A stretch of DNA of 19,630 nt, taken from assembly GCA_002364555.1 (NCBI GenBank), contig DEYM01000172.1, positions 1 to 19,630 on the forward strand, given 5' to 3'. Under the pieces are notes generated by a model. The model was not told the origin of the DNA. It did not search any database and saw nothing but the letters and a program-made list of their open reading frames with translations. The position numbers and the translations under genes are program-made. Positions 1 to 7,346 of the stretch are shown piece after piece; positions within the stretch are counted from its first letter, which is position 1, and each line of letters opens with the position of its first letter. The stretch is from Phycisphaerales bacterium UBA3158 (GTDB taxonomy: Bacteria > Planctomycetota > Phycisphaerae > Phycisphaerales > SM1A02).

Positions 1-272
1 TGCCTGTTCTTCTGGAACTGACGGTTCCATTCGCCAGAGTCGATGGGATCGTCGCCGCGATCAAGGGTGAACGTGCCGCGGCCGAGGTCGAGGCCTCGGC
101 GGGTGCTCTGCTGACCCTGCGCAGCGAGGTGGTCGATCTCCACAAGGGCAGCACGGGCACGCTGGTCCTGATTCGCAAGACCGCCAGTACGCCTCGAATC
201 TATCCGCGACGATCCGGTGAGCCCAAGCGAAGACCGCTGGGTGAAGAGGCGGCAGACCATCGTGTTCGGTAG
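1..272 (+). CDS. rsmG: RsmG, 16S rRNA m7G527 methyltransferase, C-terminal fragment
   Basis: This is the 3' end of a gene that enters from the left edge; the reading frame starts at base 3 and stops with TAG at 270-272. RsmG uses S-adenosylmethionine to methylate N7 of G527 in 16S rRNA, in the cytoplasm. About 89 residues are visible. They show the end of the Rossmann-like fold: a hydrophobic strand, the G-E-R-A-A-A-E-V-E helix region where the family has a K-G-E-x-A-x-x-E pattern, and a final strand VLIRK. The tail TPRIYPRRSGEPKRRPLG is the characteristic RsmG C-terminus (K-x-x-x-T-P-x-x-Y-P-R-x-x-G-x-P-x-x-x-P-L). The catalytic N-terminal half lies outside the window. The gene is immediately followed, or slightly overlapped, by the helicase gene. 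The identification rests mainly on the tail motif. Confidence 0.8.
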   Translation, partial: PVLLELTVPFARVDGIVAAIKGERAAAEVEASAGALLTLRSEVVDLHKGSTGTLVLIRKTASTPRIYPRRSGEPKRRPLGEEAADHRVR

Positions 273-2277
273 TCCCGTCGACATGCTCAACGCGGGCGGT
301 GTTCTGTCCGGTCGTGTGGAGGATTTCGAAGAGCGGCCTCAGCAGGCGAAGATGGCGGCCGCCATCTCGAGGGCCATGTCCCGACGTGATCGACTTCTCG
401 TGGAAGCGGGGACCGGTGTCGGCAAGTCCTTCGCCTATCTGCTTCCTGCCCTTGAGCGGATCGTCAACCACGGCGAACGAGTCGTCGTGGCGACCCACAC
501 GATCAATCTGCAGGAACAGCTCTTCGAGAAGGACATCCCCGTGCTCTCCGGACTGGCGGGCGGTTCCCTCAAGCCGGTTCTGGTCAAGGGCCGCAACAAC
601 TACGTCAGTCGGCGTCGACTCAAGCTGGCGGCCAGCCAGTCCGATCGATTGATCCGCGACGCGAATTCCGGGCGTTCACTGACGATGCTTCAGGACTGGG
701 TCGCGAGCACTCGTGACGGCACCCGCCGTTCCATGCCGACGCTGCCTGATCCGAGGATGTGGGAGTACGCTCAGAGCGATTCCGGGAATTGTCTGGGCAG
801 GCGATGTCCGACCTTTGAAAGCTGTTTCTACCAGACTGCCAGACGTTCTCTCGACGAGGGGAATCTGCTTGTCTGCAATCATGCGATGTTCTTCTCGGAT
901 CTTGCGCTCAGGCTCAGAGGTGGGGGTGTCCTGCCCGGATATGACCATGTGATTCTCGACGAGGCACATGCAATCGAGGATGTCGCCGCTGAACATTTCG
1001 GTCTTCGACTGTCCGAGGCCCAGGTCAAGCAGCTCTTGGGTGAACTCTGGCAGCCTGCCAGAAACAAGGGGTTTCTCGAGACCATCGATGCTCAGGGATC
1101 CGGAGTGATGGAGACGAAGGCCGCCGTGGAGCTGGCGCTTCAGGTATCGGAGTCGTTCTTTTCCGATCTTCTTGCCTGGCAGGAGCAGAATGGTGGCAGC
1201 GGTCGTATTCCAGGCCCGGGCATCATCGACAATGCCTTCACGCTGGCATTCGAGCGGCTTTCGGGATCGCTCAACCTGCTCAAGGGCGCGCTGGAGGAGG
1301 ACGCTCAGCGAGCCGAACTCAATGCGTATGCACAGCGTGCAGACGACTATGCCCGGGCAGCCGGTGCGTTGATCGACCAGTCGATCGAGGGATGCGTCTA
1401 CTGGCTGGAGGGTTTTCAGCCTCGTCGCGACGGAAGTCGGCGAACCCCTCAGCCGAGCCTTCACTGCATGGTCGTCGAGGTGGGACCCGTTCTCGAGCGA
1501 TGTCTGCATTCCGCGGAACATTCGGTGATCATGACATCGGCGACGCTGGCCACCGGTACCGTGGGTGGGTTCGATCATGCATCGAGGCGAATGGGTTGTC
1601 CGGATGCGGAGACGATCCAGTTGGGCAGTCCCTTCCATTTCTCGGATCAGATGAGGGTGTTCGTCGACAGCACGATGCCCGAGCCCTCGGAACCGTCCTA
1701 CCTGTCGCGACTCTCGGACAGAGTTCTCGAGCTGGTCAGATCGACCGGGGGTGGTGCGTTCATCCTCTGCACGAGTTTCAAGATCATCGAGCAGCTCATG
1801 GATCGAATCGGCGAACAGCTGGCTGGAGTCGGCGGCCCCGTTCTGGTTCAGGGACGAGATGGTTCCCCTTCGAAACTGCTCGAGGAGTTCAGGGCCGCAG
1901 GTGACGGCGTGCTCATCGGGACCTCGAGTTTCTGGCACGGTGTCGATGTCAGAGGCGATGCGCTCAGAAGCGTGATCATCACCAGAATTCCCTTCGATGT
2001 CCCGGATCGACCTCTGGTCGAGGCCCGTTCGGAGCGGGTGAAGGCCGCTGGTGGCCATCCATTCATGGATGATGCCCTGCCACGAGCCCTGATTCGTTTC
2101 AGGCAGGGTGTCGGGCGTCTCATACGCTCCAGTCATGATGAGGGAATCGTCGCCATCCTCGATTCGCGGGTACTTCGAAAGCCCTATGGACGACGATTTC
2201 TCTCGGCGCTACCCGAGGGTGTGTCCATCAGTGATCTGGCCTCCGGAGACGCCTCCGACGCCTCCGATCTCGCATGA
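262..2277 (+). CDS. dinG: DinG/YoaA-type ATP-dependent DNA helicase (XPD-like, Fe-S)
   Basis: A superfamily 2 helicase of the DinG/XPD group, expected to unwind DNA 5' to 3' in repair and R-loop or replication-fork processing. Residues (from GTG 262; 671 aa, normal for the family): Walker A EAGTGVGKS 48-56, motif Ia near 70-85, a cysteine cluster C177-x4-C182-x5-C188 typical of the Fe-S domain, DEAH box 233-236, a TSATLA motif in the second helicase half, and motif VI QGVGRLIR near 615-622. The first Fe-S ligand of E. coli DinG (C120) aligns with Ser116 here; Cys205 may substitute. Start choice: GTG 262 follows a GAGGCGG purine run and leaves the family-like N-terminus (MLNAGG...) intact. GTG 217, GTG 241 and ATG 283 are alternatives; 217 would overlap rsmG by 56 bp. 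The C-terminus ends in a short tandem GDASDASDLA. It is probably cotranscribed with rsmG and the mutase gene. Confidence 0.9.
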   Translation: MFGSPVDMLNAGGVLSGRVEDFEERPQQAKMAAAISRAMSRRDRLLVEAGTGVGKSFAYLLPALERIVNHGERVVVATHTINLQEQLFEKDIPVLSGLAGGSLKPVLVKGRNNYVSRRRLKLAASQSDRLIRDANSGRSLTMLQDWVASTRDGTRRSMPTLPDPRMWEYAQSDSGNCLGRRCPTFESCFYQTARRSLDEGNLLVCNHAMFFSDLALRLRGGGVLPGYDHVILDEAHAIEDVAAEHFGLRLSEAQVKQLLGELWQPARNKGFLETIDAQGSGVMETKAAVELALQVSESFFSDLLAWQEQNGGSGRIPGPGIIDNAFTLAFERLSGSLNLLKGALEEDAQRAELNAYAQRADDYARAAGALIDQSIEGCVYWLEGFQPRRDGSRRTPQPSLHCMVVEVGPVLERCLHSAEHSVIMTSATLATGTVGGFDHASRRMGCPDAETIQLGSPFHFSDQMRVFVDSTMPEPSEPSYLSRLSDRVLELVRSTGGGAFILCTSFKIIEQLMDRIGEQLAGVGGPVLVQGRDGSPSKLLEEFRAAGDGVLIGTSSFWHGVDVRGDALRSVIITRIPFDVPDRPLVEARSERVKAAGGHPFMDDALPRALIRFRQGVGRLIRSSHDEGIVAILDSRVLRKPYGRRFLSALPEGVSISDLASGDASDASDLA

Positions 2278-2307
2278 GATTCGTCACGACTCGTTAGACT
2301 TGTGCGC

Positions 2308-3699
2308 ATGCTCAAAAAGGTTTTCAAGGCGTACGACGTCCGGGCGACTGTTCCGGACCCGTTGAATGAATCGATCGCCCGCAGAATAGGGTTCGGTGCC
2401 GGGAGACTTCTCCTGAAGGAGGCTGCCGATGCCGGACGGACCGGTGAGGCGGCACGCCGTGTCGTCGTCGGTCGTGACATGCGTCCACACTCGCCCGAGC
2501 TGGTTGCGGCCTTGAAGGCCGGACTTCGGGCCGCGGGAGCGGATGTGGTCGATGTCGGACTCGTCGACACGCCATTCATCTACTTCGCCGTGAATCACAT
2601 CGACGCCATCGGTGGCATACAGACCACCGCATCGCACAATCCGATCCAGTACAACGGCTTCAAGTTCAGCCGCATGGAAGCCAAACCCATCGGCATGGGA
2701 ACGGGTCTCGAACTGATCCAGACCTATGCCGAGGAGGATGACGGTTCCGGTGAACCGGTCGGTGGTGAATCGAGCATGGATCTATGGGAGCAGTACAAGG
2801 CCCATGTCCACAGGTTCCTCCATCCCGATCTTCTCAGTGGCAAACGGACCATGAAGGTCGTGATCGACGCCTCCAATGGAATGGCGGGAACGTTCATGCC
2901 CAAGGTGTTCGGGGATGTTCCCGGTCTCGACATGACCGAGATCAACTACGAGAACGACAAGGGCATGTTCGTCCATGAGCCCAATCCACTCGTCGAGGCG
3001 AACCTGCGACAGGTTCGAGACGGGGTCGTCAGCGAGAAGGCCCAGGTGGGCATCTGCTTCGACGGGGATGCGGATCGCTGCATGGTGGTCGATGAACTGG
3101 GCACTCCGGTCGGGTGCGATCTGCTCACGGCCTGGCTGGCTGAGGGTTTCATCAAAGACGATCCCGGTGCCAGCATCGTCTTCGATCTGCGTTCAAGCCA
3201 CTCCGTCTCGGAGATCATCACGGAGCACGGGGGCGTCCCGCATCGTTCAAGGGTGGGGCATGTCTTCATGAAGGGCAAGGCTCGAGATACCAATGCGGTC
3301 TTTGGCGGTGAGCTTTCCGGACACTTCTACTTTCGCGACAACTTCTTCGCCGATTCCGGCGCCATGGCCTTTGCGGCAGTGGTTTCAAGCCTGCTTGATT
3401 TCGAGGGCAGCATGAGCGAGGCGATCAAGCCGGCTCGGCGGTACGTCCAGTCGGGTGAGATCAATTTCAAGAACGAGGACAAGCAGGGCGCCATGGCGGC
3501 CCTGGTGGCGGCCTATCCGGATGCGAAGACGGATGATCTCGATGGCGTGACTGTTGATCTGGGATCCTGGTGGTGCAATGTTCGCCCCAGCAATACCGAG
3601 CCGTTCCTTCGTCTGAATCTGGAGGGCCCCGACGCGGCCACGGTGCAGCGGAAGGTCGATGAAGTGTCCGTGCACCTGGGCAAGCGAGTCGAGGAATAG
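2308..3699 (+). CDS. manB: phosphomannomutase/phosphoglucomutase (ManB/AlgC type)
   Basis: An alpha-D-phosphohexomutase that interconverts hexose 1- and 6-phosphates, supplying activated sugars for polysaccharide and glycan synthesis in the cytoplasm. The 463-residue length equals the AlgC/ManB class. All four signature loops are present: catalytic phosphoserine loop TASHNP with Ser109, the metal-binding loop DGDADR at 252-257, the sugar-specificity loop GGELSGH at 333-339, and the phosphate-binding loop RPSNTEP at 426-432. The N-terminus MLKKVFKAYDVR is typical, so I use ATG 2308; the GTG two codons earlier (2302) is possible. It lies 30 bp after the helicase stop and is probably in the same transcript. 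Substrate preference (mannose or glucose) cannot be read from the sequence; GELSGH is seen in dual-specificity enzymes as well. It converges on thiG with a 15 bp gap. Confidence 0.9.
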   Translation: MLKKVFKAYDVRATVPDPLNESIARRIGFGAGRLLLKEAADAGRTGEAARRVVVGRDMRPHSPELVAALKAGLRAAGADVVDVGLVDTPFIYFAVNHIDAIGGIQTTASHNPIQYNGFKFSRMEAKPIGMGTGLELIQTYAEEDDGSGEPVGGESSMDLWEQYKAHVHRFLHPDLLSGKRTMKVVIDASNGMAGTFMPKVFGDVPGLDMTEINYENDKGMFVHEPNPLVEANLRQVRDGVVSEKAQVGICFDGDADRCMVVDELGTPVGCDLLTAWLAEGFIKDDPGASIVFDLRSSHSVSEIITEHGGVPHRSRVGHVFMKGKARDTNAVFGGELSGHFYFRDNFFADSGAMAFAAVVSSLLDFEGSMSEAIKPARRYVQSGEINFKNEDKQGAMAALVAAYPDAKTDDLDGVTVDLGSWWCNVRPSNTEPFLRLNLEGPDAATVQRKVDEVSVHLGKRVEE

Positions 3700-3714
3700 C
3701 CGTTTCGACCCGAG

Positions 3715-4572
3715 TCACTCTCCGGGGATGATCGAGATCGTGCCTTCCCATGGGCTCGAGGCCGACGCATAGAGGCGACGTGGGATTCGTCCGCTTCTAT
3801 ATCCGTGGTAGCCGGCCAGGCAGGCCATTCGCATGGCGTGGGCCATGCGAACAGGATCCTCGGCATGGGCGATACCGGTGTTGAGCAGCACACCATCGGC
3901 GCCCAGTTCCATCGCCAGCGTGATGTCGCTGGGGGTGCCGACCCCCGCGTCCACGATCAGGGGATACGCAGGATCACCGCCGTGATCGGGATCCTTGAGG
4001 AGTTGTCGAATGATGTGGATGGCTGATGGATTGGCAATGCCCCGACCAGAGCCGATCGGACTGCCCGCGGGCATGACGCAGGCCGCTCCGGCATCGCGGA
4101 GTCTGGTCGCCATGATCGGATCATCACTGGTGTAGCAGAGCACGCAGAATCCATCGGCGACCAGTTCGCGACAGGCTTCCAGGGTCCCGACAGGATCGGG
4201 CAGGAGCGTCTTCTTGTCTCCGAGTACCTCCAGTTTGACCCAGTGTTGTCCCGGGTTGTCCACCTGTTCGAGAAGATCTCTTCCGAGTCGTGAGACGCGG
4301 ATGGCATCCTCGGCACTGAAGCAGCCGGCCGTGTTGGGCAGGATGGTGTATCGATCGAGGTCAAGGAAGTCGAGCAGCGACCGGCCCTGTTCGTCCACGA
4401 GCCGCTCTCTTCTGACGGCGACCGTGACGGCGCTGCAGTTGGATGCGGCCAATGCGGACTGCATGGTCTCATGATCGGGGTACTTGCCGGTTCCCGCGAT
4501 CAGTCGACTGTCCAGCGTGCATGGTCCGATCTTCAAAGTACTCGCTTCGAATGTGTCAACGGCGCTGTTCAT
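3715..4572 (-). CDS. thiG: thiazole synthase ThiG
   Basis: ThiG condenses 1-deoxy-D-xylulose 5-phosphate, dehydroglycine/iminoglycine and the ThiS thiocarboxylate to make the thiazole phosphate moiety of thiamine. The protein has 285 residues and the expected TIM-barrel landmarks: LIAGTGKY at 24-31, the Schiff-base lysine in WVKLEV (Lys113, matching Lys95 of E. coli ThiG), [30 protein letters not shown], and [17 protein letters not shown]. Start choice: ATG 4572 sits 8 bp after an AAGGAG Shine-Dalgarno sequence; the longer open frame to 4629 overlaps thiS and adds unrelated residues. It is the distal gene of the leftward operon, 13 bp after thiS, its sulfur-donor partner. No frameshift or missing catalytic residue is seen. 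Confidence 0.95.
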   Translation of the reverse strand: MNSAVDTFEASTLKIGPCTLDSRLIAGTGKYPDHETMQSALAASNCSAVTVAVRRERLVDEQGRSLLDFLDLDRYTILPNTAGCFSAEDAIRVSRLGRDLLEQVDNPGQHWVKLEVLGDKKTLLPDPVGTLEACRELVADGFCVLCYTSDDPIMATRLRDAGAACVMPAGSPIGSGRGIANPSAIHIIRQLLKDPDHGGDPAYPLIVDAGVGTPSDITLAMELGADGVLLNTGIAHAEDPVRMAHAMRMACLAGYHGYRSGRIPRRLYASASSPWEGTISIIPGE

Positions 4573-4585
4573 GCCGTGCTCCTTC

Positions 4586-4783
4586 TCATCCACCGCCGAC
4601 AAGTGTGACGATTTCGAGGATGTCCCCATCCTTCAATCGATGGTCTGTTCGTTCTCTGGCCGGTATGAGTGTTCGATTCAATTCCACTGCGCAGGCCGTC
4701 TTCTCCAGACCAAGCTTGACGAGGACCTGTCCGATGGTGCCCGCTTCCATCTCCCGAATGTCACCATTTATGTTCAGCTGCAT
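4586..4783 (-). CDS. thiS: ThiS sulfur-carrier protein
   Basis: ThiS is a ubiquitin-like carrier whose C-terminal glycine is adenylated and converted to a thiocarboxylate, which gives sulfur to ThiG. The 65-residue product begins MQLNINGD, like many ThiS proteins, has the acidic/hydrophobic beta-grasp pattern ([10 protein letters not shown]), and ends in the obligatory Gly-Gly (VGGG). Start choice: ATG 4783 gives the family-like N-terminus. An in-frame GTG at 4789 is possible; neither has a clear Shine-Dalgarno sequence, so translation may be coupled to the antiporter stop 27 bp upstream. The neighbouring thiG supports the call. The adenylyltransferase ThiF and other thiamine genes are not in the window. 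Confidence 0.9.
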   Translation of the reverse strand: MQLNINGDIREMEAGTIGQVLVKLGLEKTACAVELNRTLIPARERTDHRLKDGDILEIVTLVGGG

Positions 4784-4810
4784 CGGCACATGATAGACCG
4801 TGGAGGGCGG

Positions 4811-6418
4811 CTAGAGGAGGAAGATGACCGTGATCAGCACGAACACGGGTACCAGGACCGGGATGCTGTAGCGGAAGACGAATCCGAAGAAGGAGGGCAT
4901 CTCGACCCCGGATTGTTCCGCGATCGCCTTGACCATGAAGTTGGGGCCATTGCCTATGTAGGTCATCGCGCCCATGAATACGGCGCCCAGGCTGATGGCC
5001 ACGAGGAGATTCACCGGTACGGAGGCTCCACCGAGGAGCATGAGCATCATGGTGCCGGCTGGATTGGTTCCCGTCTCGGACAGCTTGAAGAAGACCAGAT
5101 AGGTCGGTGCGTTGTCCAGCACACTGGAGAGTCCACCGGTGATCCAGAAGTAGTGCCATGGTTCGTTGATGATGGTGGTGATCTGGGCTCCGCTGGCCTT
5201 GAGCACTTCAAGGGGTACCTGCATCGTTATGAAGATGCCTATGAAGATGGCGGCCACCTCGATGATGGCGTGGTAATCGAACTGGTTGGCTTCACGGATT
5301 CGCCTTGATGTGAACACCAGGGAGATGCCCACAAGCAGCACCATGCACAGTTCCCGCATGAATTCAAAGGGAGCCCATTCGAAGAATGGAAGCGGATTGG
5401 AAGGATTGATGAATGCCACGCAGGCGATGACTCCCAGCAGCCAGAGGAAGTTGATCCCCCCATGGATTCTCAGTGGCTGGACATTCGCCTTCGAGAAGAT
5501 CTTGACCACCTCGGCTTCTCGTTTGAACTGGATGGTGTCCCAGATGTAGTAGATGAAGAGCAGGATGACACCTGCCACGACCCACTCCATCCAGAGATTG
5601 AGAGTCCAGAAGAACGGTACGCCCTGTAGATAGCCGAGGAACAGCGGCGGGTCGCCGATCGGTAGAAGCGTACCGCCGATGTTGCTCACCAGGAAGATGA
5701 ACATCACGACGGTGTGCACCTTGAACTTGCGTTCACGATTGGTCTTGAGAAGAGGACGGATCAGCAGCATGCTGGCCCCCGTGGTTCCAATGAAGGAGGC
5801 GATGAGGAATCCGATGGCCAGGAAGCTCGTGTTGACCTTTGGCGAGGCGGGTACATCGCCGCTGAGGTGGATGCCTCCACTGATCACATAGAGACTGAAG
5901 AGCAGGATGATGAACGGTACGTACTCCTCGAGCAGGGCATGATTGAGAACGTGTCCGATCGAGTCGTAGCCGACGGCGATCCAGTAGAACGCCAGTGTGG
6001 CCAGTGCCAGTGCCATGGCCATCAGGTATCGGCTGAGGTTGCTGTGCCACCAGTGTTCGGTCATGGGAATCAGCGGCAGGATCGCGATGCATCCCAGAAG
6101 AAGCACGAATGGAATGATGCCAAGGCCCCACATGCTTGGCAGATGAATCGACTTGGCATTGATCTCCGTGGTTTCCGACTCGATGCTGGCGGTCTGCTTG
6201 TACAGCTCGCCCGGCTTGGGCAGATCGCCGAGGGCCGTCTCCTCGATGACCGTCTCAGCGACATTCTGTTCACCATGATCCGATGCCGGACCATGATGGG
6301 AGCCGCCGAGTCCCAGAATCAGGAGTGCCAGGATAACCAGGCTCGAGAGGACGCAGAAGACCTTCGCGGTGTTCCGGTTGCGGGGAGTGGATTCGGTTTC
6401 ACTTGGAGTGATGGTCAT
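4811..6418 (-). CDS. ion-transporter-superfamily membrane antiporter (NhaD / CitMHS_2-like)
   Basis: A polytopic inner-membrane protein of 535 residues with roughly 11-13 hydrophobic segments. Motifs SNIGGTLLPIGDPP (about residues 245-260) and SSVLDNAPTYLVFF (about 440-453) match the paired re-entrant-loop regions of the NhaD/ArsB/CitM ion transporter superfamily; the segments FIGTTGASMLLIRP and TEHWWHSNL are typical of the variant often labelled sodium:proton antiporter or putative citrate transporter. It would exchange Na+ and H+ or carry an organic anion; the sequence does not decide. An N-terminal helix (about 18-40) is followed by a hydrophilic, His- and Glu-rich stretch of about 55 residues before the conserved core, which is longer than in simple NhaD proteins. 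It lies in the leftward operon between coaB (69 bp upstream) and thiS (21 bp downstream), with no obvious link in pathway. Confidence 0.75.
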   Translation of the reverse strand: MTITPSETESTPRNRNTAKVFCVLSSLVILALLILGLGGSHHGPASDHGEQNVAETVIEETALGDLPKPGELYKQTASIESETTEINAKSIHLPSMWGLGIIPFVLLLGCIAILPLIPMTEHWWHSNLSRYLMAMALALATLAFYWIAVGYDSIGHVLNHALLEEYVPFIILLFSLYVISGGIHLSGDVPASPKVNTSFLAIGFLIASFIGTTGASMLLIRPLLKTNRERKFKVHTVVMFIFLVSNIGGTLLPIGDPPLFLGYLQGVPFFWTLNLWMEWVVAGVILLFIYYIWDTIQFKREAEVVKIFSKANVQPLRIHGGINFLWLLGVIACVAFINPSNPLPFFEWAPFEFMRELCMVLLVGISLVFTSRRIREANQFDYHAIIEVAAIFIGIFITMQVPLEVLKASGAQITTIINEPWHYFWITGGLSSVLDNAPTYLVFFKLSETGTNPAGTMMLMLLGGASVPVNLLVAISLGAVFMGAMTYIGNGPNFMVKAIAEQSGVEMPSFFGFVFRYSIPVLVPVFVLITVIFLL

Positions 6419-6487
6419 GGGTTTCTCGTGATGGCGATGGATGCCGAATTGGCTGGATCATGGGTTGGGTCGATGGATCATCGGTGT

Positions 6488-7150
6488 TCATTGAGTCTGC
6501 TTGAGCGTCTGGATCATCGGCAACTGATCCAGCAGCCATCCAGCGAAATCGGTCTTGGTCAGGGGTCGATCAGGGGCGGCTTCACGTCCATGTGCCATCA
6601 GAAGGAGGGCATCGACCATGTCCGAGTCCATCGTATCCAGAGGATTGGCCACGATGGCGTCGACGCCTTTTCGAATGCGCTTCGACTCGCCATTGGAACG
6701 TAGATTGCCGATTTCCTCGAGGGCGAAACCGATGATCGTCTGGTCTTTACGGCAGTCTTCGGCGAGTTCGGCAAGAAGATCAGTCGTCGGTTCCAGAGTC
6801 AGGGTCAACGGCCCCGACTGTCGGGGGTGCTTGCCGGAGATCGTGTCGGAGGGGGCATAGTCCGAGACGGCTGCTGCCATGATCAGGACATCGCTATCCC
6901 GCCAATGCTCGCCCAGAAGCATCTTGAGTTGGGCTGATGTTCGAAATCTCATCACCGTGATGGTCTGATCCGATGGTGTCTGGCAGCCGGGTCCAAGGAG
7001 TAAAGTGGTTCTCCAGCCTCTCCCGGAGGCATTTTCCGCGAGCGATACGCCCATTCGACCAGAGGATCTGTTCCCAATGAAACGCACCTCATCTATGGGT
7101 TCATAGGTTGGGCCAGCGGTGATCAGAATCCTTGGATTATGAGAAGCCAT
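6488..7150 (-). CDS. coaB: stand-alone CoaB, phosphopantothenate-cysteine ligase
   Basis: CoaB joins 4'-phosphopantothenate to cysteine using a nucleotide triphosphate, the second step of coenzyme A synthesis from pantothenate. The 220 residues correspond to the CoaB (DFP) domain only. The usual fused flavin decarboxylase CoaC is absent from this ORF and from the rest of the window. Key stretches: ILITAGPTYEPIDEVRFI at 8-25 followed by GNRSSGRMG (nucleotide-binding region; E. coli has SNHSSGKMG), AAAVSDY at 92-98, IGFALEE, and IVANPLD where E. coli has IVAND. The GKIKK-like substrate loop reads GKHPR, a small deviation. Start choice: ATG 7150 precedes the conserved domain by seven residues. 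The open frame extends to an ATG at 7264 with a purine-rich GAAGAGAG upstream, but the extra 38 residues look non-coding. It is the first gene of the leftward operon. Confidence 0.85.
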   Translation of the reverse strand: MASHNPRILITAGPTYEPIDEVRFIGNRSSGRMGVSLAENASGRGWRTTLLLGPGCQTPSDQTITVMRFRTSAQLKMLLGEHWRDSDVLIMAAAVSDYAPSDTISGKHPRQSGPLTLTLEPTTDLLAELAEDCRKDQTIIGFALEEIGNLRSNGESKRIRKGVDAIVANPLDTMDSDMVDALLLMAHGREAAPDRPLTKTDFAGWLLDQLPMIQTLKQTQ

Positions 7151-7346
7151 GAGTGGGCTCGTTTCTCTCCATGGTCGCGTGCGGGCTATCTGCGGCGGAT
7201 TCATCCCGGGACTCTGCCACAAGCTGCCCTTTCTCTTCTTGCGGTAGGGCGGCGACCCCGGCATACTACTCTCTTCATGGGCTTGATCCGGTTGTCGGCC
7301 GGGTTGTGTCCTTCAGCACCCCTCCAAGAAAGCTCCTGGATACTCA
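7151..7346. promoter_or_regulatory. divergent intergenic region between coaB and the gspE-like gene
   Basis: This 196 bp gap separates two divergent operons, so promoters for both must lie here or inside the adjacent genes. No open frame in it looks coding. The rightward strand has one passable promoter candidate (given separately). For the leftward direction I see no convincing -35/-10 pair. No clear operator repeat is visible. Confidence 0.6.
7239..7267 (+). promoter_or_regulatory. candidate sigma70-type promoter for the pilus/secretion locus
   Basis: TTGCGG at 7239-7244 and CATACT at 7262-7267 are separated by 17 bp. Matches to the consensus are 3/6 and 4/6. It would give a leader of about 70 nt before the ATG at 7347. 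The match is weak and planctomycete promoters are poorly modelled, so this is only a suggestion. Confidence 0.25.

Noticed and set aside
676..2136. 486-codon open frame on the - strand opposite the helicase gene
   Set aside because: It is a shadow of the GC-rich codon pattern. The + strand has all helicase motifs, and the antisense product has no recognisable domain. Similar long shadows lie opposite the antiporter (5714-6703), the ATPases (7452-8186, 8334-9089) and pilC (12630-13409).
2248..2265. Tandem repeat at the end of the helicase gene
   Set aside because: Two copies of GACGCCTCC encode a short Asp-Ala-Ser tail. It is too short to suggest a functional repeat or mobile element.
3688..3709. 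Terminator between manB and thiG
   Set aside because: GTCGA/TCGAC form only a five-pair stem with a 12-base loop and no T-run; half of it lies in the manB coding end.
7151..7264. N-terminal extension of CoaB to ATG 7264
   Set aside because: The extra 38 residues are basic/Pro-rich, do not resemble CoaB, and would occupy most of the divergent promoter region; the conserved domain starts right after ATG 7150.
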